Origin: Mesorhizobium sp. CA14
Lineage (GTDB): Bacteria; Pseudomonadota; Alphaproteobacteria; Rhizobiales; Rhizobiaceae
Direction of reading: 5' to 3'
Assembly: GCF_020165195.1 (NCBI RefSeq)
Contig: NZ_JAIUHR010000038.1
Coordinates: 1-41,495 of the forward strand
DNA: 41,495 nucleotides
Positions 1 to 7,616 of this stretch are shown piece by piece; the first letter of the stretch is position 1, and every line of letters starts with the position of its first letter. The position numbers and the translations under genes were made by a program. The notes under the pieces are model-generated. The model saw nothing but the letters and a program-made list of their open reading frames with translations, had not been told where the DNA came from and searched no databases.

Positions 1-202
1 GACGGAAAACCGCCGTCTTACGGGGCATGCGCATGTGGCATTTCGATTCACCCCTCTCTTTCCCCGGACAGCCCTGCACAACAAGGGGAGAAGGCGAGGC
101 GCCGCGTCCTCGCCTCGAACAATTTTTCCACCGCCTGTCGGAACCTTCTCCCTACGTCCGTCCTTGGGGCATCGACCACTTCAACCATCCGGAGGGACAC
201 TC
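1..202. other. Upstream region without a convincing gene
   Basis: No reading frame here looks coding. It holds the leader of the DoxX-like gene, including the Shine-Dalgarno GGAGGG at 191-196. Fragments such as GGGGAGAAGG near 93 recall the arms of the palindromic repeats found elsewhere in the window, but the match is too degraded to call a copy. Confidence 0.4.
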
Positions 203-625
203 GTGGAAAACACTCAATCGACCTGGCAGACCGTCGCCATTCTCATTGCCCGCCTGATCCTCGCCGCCATGTTCGCGATGGCCGCCGCCTTCAAATTCAT
301 GGATATGGGCGCCACCGCCGGCTACATCGCCGCCGCAGGCTTTCCATCCCCGCTGTTTCTGGCCTGGTGCGCGGCGATCCTCGAGGCGCTGCTGGTGATA
401 TCCTTCCTCACCGGCGCTTATCTGACACCGTTGGCGCTGATCGGCGCCGTCTACGTCACCTTCCTTGGCTTCGCCTTCCACGGCCCGTCGCACTGGGCCG
501 GAAACCAGGCCGAATTCGGCGCCTTCATGTCGCATTTCCCGTTCGCCGCCGGCCTGCTCTACGCCGCCGTCCACGGTCCGGGCAACGTGCTCGCGCTGCG
601 CCAGCGCTGGCCGGGCCGGGTCTGA
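203..625 (+). CDS. DoxX family membrane protein
   Basis: A 140-residue protein with four hydrophobic segments (about residues 10-32, 50-70, 72-92 and 108-125), the size and layout of the DoxX/DoxD-like family of small inner-membrane proteins. The family is linked to redox and thiol stress in some bacteria, but no reaction can be assigned here. The start is taken as GTG at 203 because GGAGGG lies six bases upstream; a longer open frame to 35 has no ribosome-binding site. It is convergent with the next gene. Two paralogues sit at 27944-28928. Confidence 0.75.
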   Translation: MENTQSTWQTVAILIARLILAAMFAMAAAFKFMDMGATAGYIAAAGFPSPLFLAWCAAILEALLVISFLTGAYLTPLALIGAVYVTFLGFAFHGPSHWAGNQAEFGAFMSHFPFAAGLLYAAVHGPGNVLALRQRWPGRV

Positions 626-653
626 ACCTTCCTTCTCCTTGTTCTACGGGGAG

Positions 654-677
654 GGCGGCGCCTTCGAGGCGCCCGCC
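654..677. terminator. Convergent hairpin between DoxX gene and small ORF
   Basis: GGCGGCGCC (654-662) pairs with GGCGCCCGCC (668-677) with one bulged base and a five-base loop. It fills the gap between two convergent genes. No T-tract follows on the plus strand, so intrinsic termination is only possible, not shown. Confidence 0.35.
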
Positions 678-983
678 TCACATCTGATCGTTATACGGCT
701 CCTTCATCTGCCCGACCATGCGCGCCAGCTTGGAGAAGGACGGCATGTCCGCTTCCGGCTGGCACTGGTTGGCGAGCTCAAGCAGCCGGATCGGGAAATT
801 GATGGCGTCGCGGTTCGAGGCCGAGATCGCCTCCGAACGCTCCTCGCCGGTCTCGCCGGCTTCGGCCTTGCGCAGCGCGATGTCGATTTCCTCGACCGTG
901 AGCACGCCTTTCTTGACGAGCACATGGTTGACCGCGGCGACGGCCATCAGCAGGCCCTCGAGTTGGAGATTGGCTACGTTCAT
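678..983 (-). CDS. Conserved-looking hypothetical protein, 101 aa
   Basis: The start is ATG at 983, preceded by GGGAGA at good spacing; an open extension to 1073 lacks such a site. The product begins MNVANLQLEGLL and is soluble, largely helical and acidic in the middle, with no signal peptide or membrane segment. I do not recognise a family. It lies downstream of another small minus-strand gene, 74 bases away, and could be co-transcribed with it. Confidence 0.6.
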   Translation of the reverse strand: MNVANLQLEGLLMAVAAVNHVLVKKGVLTVEEIDIALRKAEAGETGEERSEAISASNRDAINFPIRLLELANQCQPEADMPSFSKLARMVGQMKEPYNDQM

Positions 984-1057
984 GGCGTTCTCCCATTGAC
1001 CTCGCCTCAAGAACGCATGAGCGGCGTTTCCGATCCGAGCGGGGATGCCGGCGCGGG

Positions 1058-1327
1058 CTAAGCCTCCATCCACCGCTGGCCATACTCGCTCCAGAGCTGC
1101 CTGATCTCGCGGTTGCCGAGCGGCGGCGTCTGACGGTCGCCATAGAAAACGGCGACGGCGCTGAGATCGTATTGGCCCTCGGCCTGGGCGATGAAACGGA
1201 TCGCTTCGCCGAGTGGTCTCGAATGGAAAATCGGATCGGCCTGGCCCCGGCCCAGGCTGCGAACGCCCGAAATGCTTGCAGGCACATGCCGCATCCGAAA
1301 GACGGATGCCATGGCAGGTCTGTCCAT
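1058..1327 (-). CDS. Hypothetical protein, 89 aa
   Basis: The start ATG at 1327 is preceded by GGAGAG at about five bases, which favours it over the upstream ATG at 1363. The product is a small soluble protein with a C-terminal region (IRQLWSEYGQRWMEA) that looks amphipathic. No domain is recognised. Codon use is typical of the neighbourhood. Confidence 0.5.
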   Translation of the reverse strand: MDRPAMASVFRMRHVPASISGVRSLGRGQADPIFHSRPLGEAIRFIAQAEGQYDLSAVAVFYGDRQTPPLGNREIRQLWSEYGQRWMEA

Positions 1328-1563
1328 GCTGCTCTCCGCGATTCCCTTAGGGAATGATTCCATAAGCTCCGGCTAATGACCAGCCCGGGACAATCGGACA
1401 CAGCCGGAGGCAGGGAACAACACAACTTTGAACTGGAAAAGCCTGCCACGAAAAGAAGAAGGCCGGGCGCGATGGCCTGGCCTTTCCTTCCGGGTGGCCT
1501 CCGCAAGGCAGCCTGCGTGTAGCACCGTTCATCGGTTCGGCCACTGCGGCCGGACCGGAATGT

Positions 1564-2052
1564 CTATCTGTGCCAGCGGTGCAGCCAGTCCGGCTCGGGG
1601 TCGGCGTTTCGGCTGATCGCCATGCCGGCCAGCAATCCGACCAGGCCGCCGATCAGCATCGCCGTCGAGAAGGTGCCGGGATTCTGCTGCACGGTTTCCG
1701 AAACGCTATGCGCCTGGGTGCGCAACTGGCTCGCCGCGCGCGATGCGCGATCGGAGGCGCCGCTGTAGAGGGTCGAGGCTCGATCGGCCGCGCTTCGGTA
1801 CCAGCCCTGCGCGGTCTCGGCAGCTTCCTCGGCCTGTTCGGACAGCGCGCGGTTCAGGCGATTCACCTCGCGCTTCAGCTCGGCGATCTGCTTCCTCATC
1901 GCGTCTTCGGAAGCCTTCGCGGTCCGCGTGTTGCCACGCGACGCGGCGCTGCCGCGCGACGCGCTGCTGCGCGATGCGCTGCTGCTGCGCGCGGCTGTGG
2001 TTTTCGCGTTGCCGTTGGCTGAATTGGCGGTGCTGGTGTCATTGTCTGCCAT
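1564..2052 (-). CDS. DUF883/YqjD-ElaB-like membrane-anchored protein
   Basis: A 162-residue protein. Residues 1-50 are a low-complexity Ser/Ala/Arg-rich tail, about 53-75 form a coiled-coil segment (KQIAELKREVNRLNRAL), the middle is helical, and a single hydrophobic C-terminal segment with a glycine zipper (LIGGLVGLLAGMAI) ends the chain. This is the architecture of the DUF883/YqjD family, tail-anchored inner-membrane proteins that bind ribosomes in E. coli and are made in stress or stationary phase. The start at 2052 has AAGGAGAG upstream. A perfect EcfG-type promoter lies 30 bases upstream, fitting a general-stress gene. The membership is by architecture, not alignment. Confidence 0.7.
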   Translation of the reverse strand: MADNDTSTANSANGNAKTTAARSSSASRSSASRGSAASRGNTRTAKASEDAMRKQIAELKREVNRLNRALSEQAEEAAETAQGWYRSAADRASTLYSGASDRASRAASQLRTQAHSVSETVQQNPGTFSTAMLIGGLVGLLAGMAISRNADPEPDWLHRWHR

Positions 2053-2081
2053 CGGTCTCTCCTTTTTGCCTCCTGGGAACG

Positions 2082-2106
2082 AACGGCCAGGCCGTGTCAT
2101 TGTTCC
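2082..2106 (-). promoter_or_regulatory. EcfG/RpoE2-type general stress promoter
   Basis: On the minus strand GGAAC (2106-2102), 16 bases, then CGTT (2085-2082). This matches the rhizobial general-stress sigma factor consensus GGAAC-N16/17-CGTT exactly. It lies 30 bases upstream of the DUF883-like gene. Confidence 0.75.
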
Positions 2107-2193
2107 CTGCGGTTCCCGCACGCGCGCCGCCAGACCAAAAGACGAGGGCCGCGGAGCACGCGCTCCACGGCCCTTGGTCCAAGCCCGATGCCC

Positions 2194-2517
2194 TTACTTG
2201 CCGCAGTTCTTGTCGTTCACATTCGGCTGAACCGTGGTGGCGGTGCTGTTGTTGGCATCGCCCATCGCGCCCTGCGGATTGTTCGCGCAGTTCTTGTCGG
2301 CGTTCGAATTCATGTCGCCGCCTGTGATGCTGCCGGTCGTGCCTGTGTCCGGCGGCCCCATCTGGTCAGGCGATGGCGTGGCCGGCGTCTTCGGCTCGAC
2401 GGTAATGGTCTGGCCGCTACCCGCGCCGTCATTTCCGGCCGTGCCGGCGCTCTGGGCCATCGCCGCCGTGGCGAGGCCGATGGTCAGCGCCGAAGCTGCA
2501 AGAATCTTCGTAAGCAT
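2194..2517 (-). CDS. Small secreted protein, unknown function
   Basis: A 107-residue protein with a clear Sec signal peptide (MLTKILAASALTIGLATAAMA, cleavage likely after AMA at residue 21). The mature part is rich in Gly, Thr, Asn and Pro with only two cysteines, near the C-terminus, and looks disordered. GAGGAGA precedes the start. An EcfG-like promoter sits 55 bases upstream, so stress induction is likely. No family is recognised. Confidence 0.65.
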   Translation of the reverse strand: MLTKILAASALTIGLATAAMAQSAGTAGNDGAGSGQTITVEPKTPATPSPDQMGPPDTGTTGSITGGDMNSNADKNCANNPQGAMGDANNSTATTVQPNVNDKNCGK

Positions 2518-2569
2518 GATCTTTCTCCTCTATTGCGAGACGGTCGTCCGTCACGTTGCGACTAAGGGT

Positions 2570-2596
2570 GGAACCCGTCGGACCAAGGTTGGTTCC
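2570..2596. promoter_or_regulatory. Symmetric pair of EcfG-like promoters
   Basis: On the plus strand GGAAC (2570-2574), 16 bases, GGTT (2591-2594). On the minus strand GGAAC (2596-2592), 16 bases, GGTT (2575-2572). Both match GGAAC-N16-cGTT with only the weakly conserved first base of the -10 changed. The minus copy faces the secreted protein gene at 2517; the plus copy faces the candidate small RNA. Confidence 0.5.
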
Positions 2597-2705
2597 GACA
2601 AAATTTGCTGTAATCTGGCCTGGCGTTTCAATTTATGAGTGTGGCGAGCGGGCGCTCTGCCGCCGCAATTTTGAGAAATTTAGGAAAATGTACCTAGAAG
2701 CCATT

Positions 2706-2784
2706 GCCCGGTGAGGGCAGCTATGCTACTATTTTGTCCATGGTGCTGATTTGCGCCGACGACCCGCCGCCCGGCGGGTTTTTT
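2706..2784 (+). ncRNA. Candidate small RNA with intrinsic terminator
   Basis: No open frame fits here. TTGAGA (2671-2676), 17 bases and CTAGAA (2694-2699) resemble a sigma-70 promoter. Downstream are a small hairpin (TGCCC/GGGCA near 2706-2720) and a strong terminator: ACCCGCCG (2762-2769), two-base loop, CGGCGGGT (2772-2779), then a T-run. The transcript would be about 80 nt, or about 185 nt if started at the EcfG-like promoter near 2570-2594. It could instead be the attenuated leader of the gene at 2871. Confidence 0.4.
2762..2784 (+). terminator. Rho-independent terminator
   Basis: An eight-base GC stem ACCCGCCG/CGGCGGGT followed by TTTTT. No annotated plus-strand gene ends before it, so it must end either an unannotated RNA or a leader transcript. 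Confidence 0.75.
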
Positions 2785-2870
2785 GTTTTTCGCGCCATCC
2801 ATTCTTTCGAAGCGCTGGCGGCACCCTCTCTGTCCCGCGGCGCTTTCAACATTTTTTGCCTGAGGCCCAG

Positions 2871-3239
2871 ATGCCACGCTATGCCACTATCGTCACCGCC
2901 GATGACGGCGCCGAGATTGTCAGTGCCATCGGCGAATTCGAGAGCGCAAGCCTGCCGCACCGCTCGGGCCGCGTCGAGCAGGTCGCGCCCGGCGTGCGCA
3001 TCGGCATGGTGCGTGGCGGCACGGTCGATGCCGTCGCCGGTTTCGGCTTTCCGCCCCGGGGCCTTGGCCCCTCGGCAGCCCGCGCCGCCGTCGCGACATT
3101 GAAGGCAATGGCCGCGCCGGCGGCCGACGGTGAGCGCGCCAAGCCGACACGTCCCAAGCCGCGCAGGAAACCTGCGCGCAAGCTGCGCAAGGCTAAGGCA
3201 GCAAAGGTCGCGCCATCCGATGCGGCTGCCCATGGCTGA
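2871..3239 (+). CDS. Hypothetical protein next to phage terminase
   Basis: A 122-residue protein beginning MPRYATIVTADDG. Residues 1-65 look folded; the last 40 residues are very basic (Lys/Arg/Pro/Ala-rich), suggesting nucleic-acid contact. It overlaps the next gene by eight bases. The position just before terminase genes suggests a prophage origin, but no family is recognised. A poor ribosome-binding site precedes ATG 2871. Confidence 0.5.
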   Translation: MPRYATIVTADDGAEIVSAIGEFESASLPHRSGRVEQVAPGVRIGMVRGGTVDAVAGFGFPPRGLGPSAARAAVATLKAMAAPAADGERAKPTRPKPRRKPARKLRKAKAAKVAPSDAAAHG

Positions 3240-3648
3240 TGAAAACAAGGCCGTGCGGCGCAAGCCCGCTGGCGCGAAGCGGGCAGGGCGAAAGCCACAG
3301 GCTCCCCGTGTCGATGCCGCTTTGCCCAGCCGCCCGAAGCGCCCGCGAAAGACGCTCGTCGACGACTTCGCGACCGCCCTTCGCGCCGACTTCCGCGCCC
3401 ATGGCGCCGGCGTCATCGCCGCGGTGCGGGCCGAAAAGCCCGAGCAGTATCTGAAGGTCGTGCTGACGCTGCTGCCCAAGGATTTCTCCGAAAGTGTCGA
3501 TGCCAAGCAAACCAGTCTCGAGCAGTTGAGCGATGAGGAGATCCGCAGCCGCATCCGCAGCCTCGAAACGAGCCTCCGGCCCCTCCTCGACAGCGATGCA
3601 GGCCTATCTGGCGCTGCTCGAGGAGCTGGACCGGCGAACGCGCCGTAA
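3232..3648 (+). CDS. Possible phage terminase small-subunit-like protein
   Basis: From ATG 3232 the product is 138 residues: a basic N-terminal tail (residues 1-40) and a helical core with FRAHGAGVIAAVRAEKPEQYLKVV-like character. In rhizobial prophages a protein of this kind often precedes the large terminase, so a packaging role is inferred from context only. It overlaps the preceding gene by eight bases and the terminase start by about fifty. The gene may survive only as part of a decayed module. Confidence 0.5.
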   Translation: MADENKAVRRKPAGAKRAGRKPQAPRVDAALPSRPKRPRKTLVDDFATALRADFRAHGAGVIAAVRAEKPEQYLKVVLTLLPKDFSESVDAKQTSLEQLSDEEIRSRIRSLETSLRPLLDSDAGLSGAARGAGPANAP

Positions 3649-4336
3649 CCGTCTAGCCGACTACAGGCCGTACGACCGCCAGGCCGACTTTCACGCGGCA
3701 GGCGCGATCCACCGCGAGCGTCTGTTCATGGCCGGCAACCAGCTCGGCAAGACCAGGGCAGGGGGCGCGGAGTGGGCCATGCATCTCACCGGCCGCTATC
3801 CCGACTGGTGGGTGGGCAAAATTTTCGACCATCCCGTGCGGCTCTGGGCCGCCGGCGTCACCGGCGAGGGCACGCGCGACAATCCGCAGCGCGTGCTGGT
3901 CGGCCCGCCGCAGCAGCAAAGCGAGTGGGGCACCGGCATGATCCCGGCCAATGCCATCGCCGACACGGTGATGGGCCGCGGCGCGCCCGGAGCGCTGGAC
4001 AGTATCGTCGTGCGCTGGGGCGGCGGCGGCGACGTGCAGGCCGGCGAAAGCGTGCTTTCATTCAAGAGTTACGAGAAGGGCCGCGAGAAATGGCAGGGCG
4101 AGACGCTGCACGGCGTCTGGTTCGACGAGGAACCGCCGCTGGATATCTATTCCGAAGGGCTGACGCGCACCAACGCGACCGACGGCATTACGATCGTGAC
4201 ATTCACGCCGCTGCTGGGGATGAGCGATGTGGTGCTGCGGTTTTTGAGCGCGGCGGCGGTTCAGGGTTTGGGTTCCTCGCCCCCGCAAGGCGAGGGAGAG
4301 GTGGCCGCGCAGCGGCCGGAGAGGAGGGATTCGTAG
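3596..4336 (+). pseudogene. Phage terminase large subunit, 5' part, truncated by a repeat
   Basis: Residues 46-53 (AGNQLGKT) form a Walker A motif and 174-179 (GVWFDE) a Walker B motif, the ATPase core of a phage DNA-packaging motor. Homology-like sequence runs to about residue 219 (DVVLRFLS). From residue 226 the frame runs into palindromic repeat copy 1 and stops at 4336. The family is normally about 450-500 residues with a C-terminal nuclease, which is missing. A short piece that would follow on from it lies 2 kb downstream at 6325. The gene is therefore split and almost certainly dead. Confidence 0.8.
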
Positions 4337-4448
4337 GGCGACTGCGTCTCCGAGTGATCTCGTGTCCGTTCATCCAGGTTGGCGCCGCCCCCGCTCCGTC
4401 GCGGCTTCGCCGCGCCACCTCTTCCCCACTCGCGTGGGGGCGAGGAAC
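4272..4448. repeat. Palindromic repeat, copy 1 of 3
   Basis: A 177-bp element bounded by GTTCCTCGCC and GGCGAGGAAC, with long terminal inverted arms. Each arm holds two smaller palindromes, one around GGCCGCGCAGCGGCC. The centre contains CTCCGAGTGATCTCGT, shared with copy 2. The layout resembles the rhizobial RIME-type mosaic elements; assignment to that family is inferred. This copy ends the terminase reading frame. Confidence 0.85.
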
Positions 4449-4527
4449 TGGGCTTCGGGAAACCGCGCCGAAACCATGATTTGCGATGTCGCTTTGGCCG
4501 CAACCGAAGGTCGAGTACGGAGCCGAC

Positions 4528-4881
4528 ATGCGCCCTATACCGAACCTGCTTCTTGCCTGGGCGCTGCTTTCGGCCTGCTCCGGCTCCAGCGGCGACTGGC
4601 GCGCCGATGCGATCGCTTCCGCCGAAGCCAGGATGCGCGGCCTGATCAACGACCCGGCGGCGAGTTTCTCGCATCTCGATCTCACCGGCGACAGCGCGAC
4701 CGGCCAGACCTGCGGCGTCATCGCAAGCAAGGTCGGCATCTTCACCAAGGAAGCGCGCTTCATCGTCTATATCGATGGTGCCGGGCCTTATGTCGAACCG
4801 GGCCTCGGCTCGTCCATGTCGCAGGCCGACTTCGACTGGGCCTGGAAGAACGATTGCGTCAATGAGGGCTACAAGGGCTGA
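4528..4881 (+). CDS. Small putative lipoprotein
   Basis: From ATG 4528 (GGAG six bases upstream) the 117-residue product has a signal peptide ending in a lipobox, LLSAC, with the lipidated cysteine at about residue 17. The rest is soluble with two further cysteines (QTCGV, NDCVN) that could form a disulfide. No family is recognised. It lies between repeat copies 1 and 2, inside the block that splits the terminase gene, so it probably arrived by rearrangement. Confidence 0.65.
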   Translation: MRPIPNLLLAWALLSACSGSSGDWRADAIASAEARMRGLINDPAASFSHLDLTGDSATGQTCGVIASKVGIFTKEARFIVYIDGAGPYVEPGLGSSMSQADFDWAWKNDCVNEGYKG

Positions 4882-4887
4882 GCGCTG

Positions 4888-5063
4888 GTTCCTCGCCCCG
4901 CGCGAAGCGAGGGGAGAGGTGGCCGCGCAGCGGCCGGAGAGGGCTCTTCGCAGGGCGGCAGCATCTCCGAGTGATCTCGTATCCGTTCACCCAAGTAGGC
5001 GCCGTCCCCTCTCCGTCGCGGCTCCGCCGCGCCAGCTCTCCCCGCTCTCGCGGGGCGAGGAAC
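4888..5063. repeat. Palindromic repeat, copy 2 of 3
   Basis: A 176-bp copy with the same ends (GTTCCTCGCC / GGCGAGGAAC) and internal palindromes as copy 1. It begins seven bases after the lipoprotein stop codon and could act as its transcription terminator through its long hairpin. Confidence 0.85.
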
Positions 5064-5145
5064 TGGAGCTTTCAAAACGATTTCCACCCCTTATGGTGCG
5101 CGAATGCGCGGTCGCGCGATTTGCATGCTGTCAGGGATTTCGAGA

Positions 5146-6144
5146 ATGTATGTAGGCCGTTCTTACAGGTTGCTGGACTTCGCGCTCTGGTCGCGGCGCA
5201 GCGTCATCTACATGGTCGTGGTGAGCGGGTTGGCGATCGCCGCCTACCGACTTCCGGCGACGGCGGGCTTCTCGGTGCCATGGTCGGTCGTGCTGGTGCT
5301 CGGCACCACAGTGTCGCTGGTCACCGGCTTCAAGAATTCCCAGGTCTTCACCCGCGCCAACGAGGCCCTGCAGGCTTTTTCGCAGATCACCGCCGGCAGC
5401 CGGATGCTGTCCGGCTTCTGCCGGGATTTCATGGATGCAGCCAACGCCCGGCGGCTGATCTACCGCCATCTCGCCTGGCTGACGGCGCTGCGTTTTTCGC
5501 TGCGGCGGCCGTTGCCTTGGGAGTCGCTGGCGAAAGCGGCCAACATCGAGTTCCGGCGCCGCTATCAGATCCAGGAGGATAAGACGTCGCTTGCCGAGGA
5601 ACTGCGCAGGCTGCTGGGCGAGGAAGCCGCAAGCGTGCTGAAATCGCCGCAGCCGGCGATAGAACTTCTCGACAGGCAATTGACCGCGGTCAACGACTTG
5701 TTGAAGAGCTCAGCCATTCCGACGCAGGTCTATTCCGAATTGACCAAGCTGATACGCGACTTCCAGGACCAGCAGGCGCGTTGCGATCGCATCAAGAACA
5801 ATCCCTATCCCCGGCAATACGCGATCGTGAGCTCGATGTTCATGATCATCTTCTGCACCTTGCTGCCCTTCGGCGTTGTTCCGGTCTTCGCCGACATGGC
5901 CAAGCTGGGCGGCTTACTCGGCTGGATCTCGATCTGGCTGACGATCCCGTTCAGCGCGCTGCTGGGCTGGGTCTACATGTCGCTGGACCTGGTCGGCGAA
6001 AGCAGCGCCAATCCGTTTGAGGGCAACGCCAACGACGTGCCGATCTCGCAAATCTGCCGCGACATCGAGATCGAGCTGCGCCGTGGCCTTGGCGAGACCG
6101 CGCTTCCCGCGCCGCTGGCGCCGGTGAACGACATCGCGACGTGA
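5146..6144 (+). CDS. Bestrophin-like (RFP-TM, UPF0187) membrane protein
   Basis: About 332 residues from ATG 5146; upstream ATGs at 5104 and 5125 are possible. Two hydrophobic segments lie near the N-terminus, and two more follow the motif YPRQYAIVSSMFMIIF. The C-terminal part carries NPFEGNANDVP, typical of bacterial bestrophins, which form pentameric anion or cation channels in the inner membrane. Length fits the family. It is bracketed by repeat copies 2 and 3 and lies within the block splitting the terminase gene. Its own frame is intact, so it is probably functional. Confidence 0.8.
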   Translation: MYVGRSYRLLDFALWSRRSVIYMVVVSGLAIAAYRLPATAGFSVPWSVVLVLGTTVSLVTGFKNSQVFTRANEALQAFSQITAGSRMLSGFCRDFMDAANARRLIYRHLAWLTALRFSLRRPLPWESLAKAANIEFRRRYQIQEDKTSLAEELRRLLGEEAASVLKSPQPAIELLDRQLTAVNDLLKSSAIPTQVYSELTKLIRDFQDQQARCDRIKNNPYPRQYAIVSSMFMIIFCTLLPFGVVPVFADMAKLGGLLGWISIWLTIPFSALLGWVYMSLDLVGESSANPFEGNANDVPISQICRDIEIELRRGLGETALPAPLAPVNDIAT

Positions 6145-6152
6145 TGGCTCCA

Positions 6153-6314
6153 GTTCCTCGCCCCGCGAGAGCGGGGAGAGGTGGCCGCGCAGCGGCCGGA
6201 GAGGGGCCGTCGTAGGGCGATCAGCCTCCCGCTCTTGTGTCAAAAGCCAACGCCGTCCCCTCTCCGTCGCGGCTTCGCCGCCCCACCTCTCCCCGCTCAC
6301 GCGGGGCGAGGAAC
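6153..6314. repeat. Palindromic repeat, copy 3 of 3
   Basis: A 162-bp copy with the same inverted arms but a different, shorter centre than copies 1 and 2. The left arm starts eight bases after the bestrophin stop. The right arm ends eleven bases before terminase-like sequence resumes at 6325. Confidence 0.85.
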
Positions 6315-6324
6315 TGGAATTGCC

Positions 6325-6501
6325 ATGTCCCGCCACGTTACCTTCATGACCATCGACGACGCCGGACATTACACGCCTGAGCAGCGCGCCGAAATCGTCG
6401 CCGCCTATCGGACATCGTTTTCGAGGTGGTGGTGCGAAGATTCAAGCAAGCACCGGATTCCTAGTCTAAGCGCGGCGGAGGCGAAGCCGCGCAGGCGTTG
6501 A
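6325..6501 (+). pseudogene. Terminase large subunit, displaced internal fragment
   Basis: Residues 1-28 of this frame (containing HVTFMTIDDAGHYTPEQRAE) are what is expected a little after the Walker B region of the terminase that breaks off at about 4255. After IVAAY the match ends and unrelated sequence follows to a stop at 6501. From there to 6611 I see only short unassignable coding-like scraps. The C-terminal nuclease domain is not in the window. Confidence 0.6.
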
Positions 6502-6625
6502 CCGGCAGATCGTCGACTCCGGATACGACAACGCTTCGATCCCGGTGTCGGCATTCGCCCGTTCGAACCGCTGGAAGAATCCAGGCGCAGCGCCTATCTA
6601 TGAAGCAATCCAAAGGAGGTATGAC

Positions 6626-7147
6626 ATGGCTTCTTCCACCGAGCGCGCGGTCCTTGCCGGCGGTTGCTTTTGGGGCATGCAGGATCTGATCCGACGCTTG
6701 CCCGGAGTGATCTCAACGCGAGTGGGCTACAGCGGCGGCGATGTCCCCGACGCCACCTACCGCAACCACGGCACCCACGCCGAGGCGATCGAGATCATCT
6801 TCGACCCGGCCAGGACCAATTTCCGCACGCTTCTTGAATTCTTCTTCCAAATCCACGATCCGACGACGAAGAACCGCCAGGGCAACGATATCGGCGCGAG
6901 CTATCGTTCGGCGATTTTCTACACCAGCGATGAACAGAAGCGGATCGCCGAGGACACGATAGCCGACGTCGACGCGTCCGGCCTGTGGCCTGGCAAGGTC
7001 GTCACCGAGCTCGCCCCGGTCGGGCCTTTCTGGGAAGCGGAGCCCGAGCATCAGGACTATCTCGAGCGCTATCCCAACGGCTACACCTGTCATTTCGCGC
7101 GGCCGGGCTGGAAGCTTCCGGTCCGCCAACAGGCGGTCGCGTCATAA
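6626..7147 (+). CDS. msrA: Peptide-methionine (S)-S-oxide reductase MsrA
   Basis: The 173-residue product reduces methionine-S-sulfoxide in proteins or free methionine, a cytoplasmic oxidative-damage repair step. GGCFWGM near the N-terminus carries the catalytic Cys14, and the family features GYSGG, HAEAIEI, FFQIHDPT and RSAIFY follow in order. The start at 6626 is fixed by a near-perfect Shine-Dalgarno AAAGGAGG (6612-6619). The gene directly follows the phage remnant and ends in a strong terminator, so it is monocistronic. Confidence 0.95.
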   Translation: MASSTERAVLAGGCFWGMQDLIRRLPGVISTRVGYSGGDVPDATYRNHGTHAEAIEIIFDPARTNFRTLLEFFFQIHDPTTKNRQGNDIGASYRSAIFYTSDEQKRIAEDTIADVDASGLWPGKVVTELAPVGPFWEAEPEHQDYLERYPNGYTCHFARPGWKLPVRQQAVAS

Positions 7148-7185
7148 TCAGGGCTGTTTGATATAGCCTTTACGCGCTTTGATCC

Positions 7186-7219
7186 GCCCGCCATGCCGCA
7201 AGGCATGGCGGGCTTTTTT
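7186..7219 (+). terminator. Rho-independent terminator of msrA
   Basis: A twelve-base stem GCCCGCCATGCC / GGCATGGCGGGC with a four-base loop, followed by six T residues. It begins 38 bases after the msrA stop. Confidence 0.9.
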
Positions 7220-7252
7220 GCGTTTCCGGCCTGCCGCCCGCAACAGGCAGGC

Positions 7253-7447
7253 TCAGCCCTTGGCGCGGCGGCCTTCGTGTTCGTGGCTGCCGATCCAGTG
7301 GGCGCGGATGCGGTCGCTGGCTTCGAGGTAAGCCATGTCGATCAGGTACGTCAGAAGCTTTTCGCCATCAGCCTCGGCCTTCTGGCGAAGTTCTCGCAAA
7401 ATCCCCTGCGCAAACTGCAGGTTTTCCATTTTGCTAGGCTGATCCAT
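7253..7447 (-). CDS. Small hypothetical protein, 64 aa
   Basis: The likely start is ATG 7447, with GGGGGG just upstream; the frame is open to 7555 but without a better site. The product begins MDQPSKMENLQFAQG and is helical and charged (LRELRQKAEADGEKLLTYLIDMAYLEA in pieces), with His/Arg at the C-terminus. No domain is recognised. It is divergent from the gene at 7617 and convergent with msrA. Confidence 0.5.
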   Translation of the reverse strand: MDQPSKMENLQFAQGILRELRQKAEADGEKLLTYLIDMAYLEASDRIRAHWIGSHEHEGRRAKG

Positions 7448-7616
7448 GGGTGCCCCCCAAATGCATGCGCGGTAAGTTTGGCTCATTATGCTTGTATGAA
7501 GATTGTGGCCCCGCTCGCGGCGAAGCTGTACTCGGTTGCACCGATGCCCAATCAACGAACCTGTTGGACATTGGGCGGAAATGTCGATATTTTAAGCGCC
7601 CAATCGGATAGTGACC

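Noticed and set aside
3596..4260. Gene transfer agent origin for the terminase
   Set aside because: The ATPase opening with GNQLGKT does not look like the GTA terminase I know, and no capsid, portal or tail genes follow.
4272..6314. A CRISPR array
   Set aside because: The three repeats are long, palindromic and irregularly spaced with genes between them; there are no spacers or cas genes.
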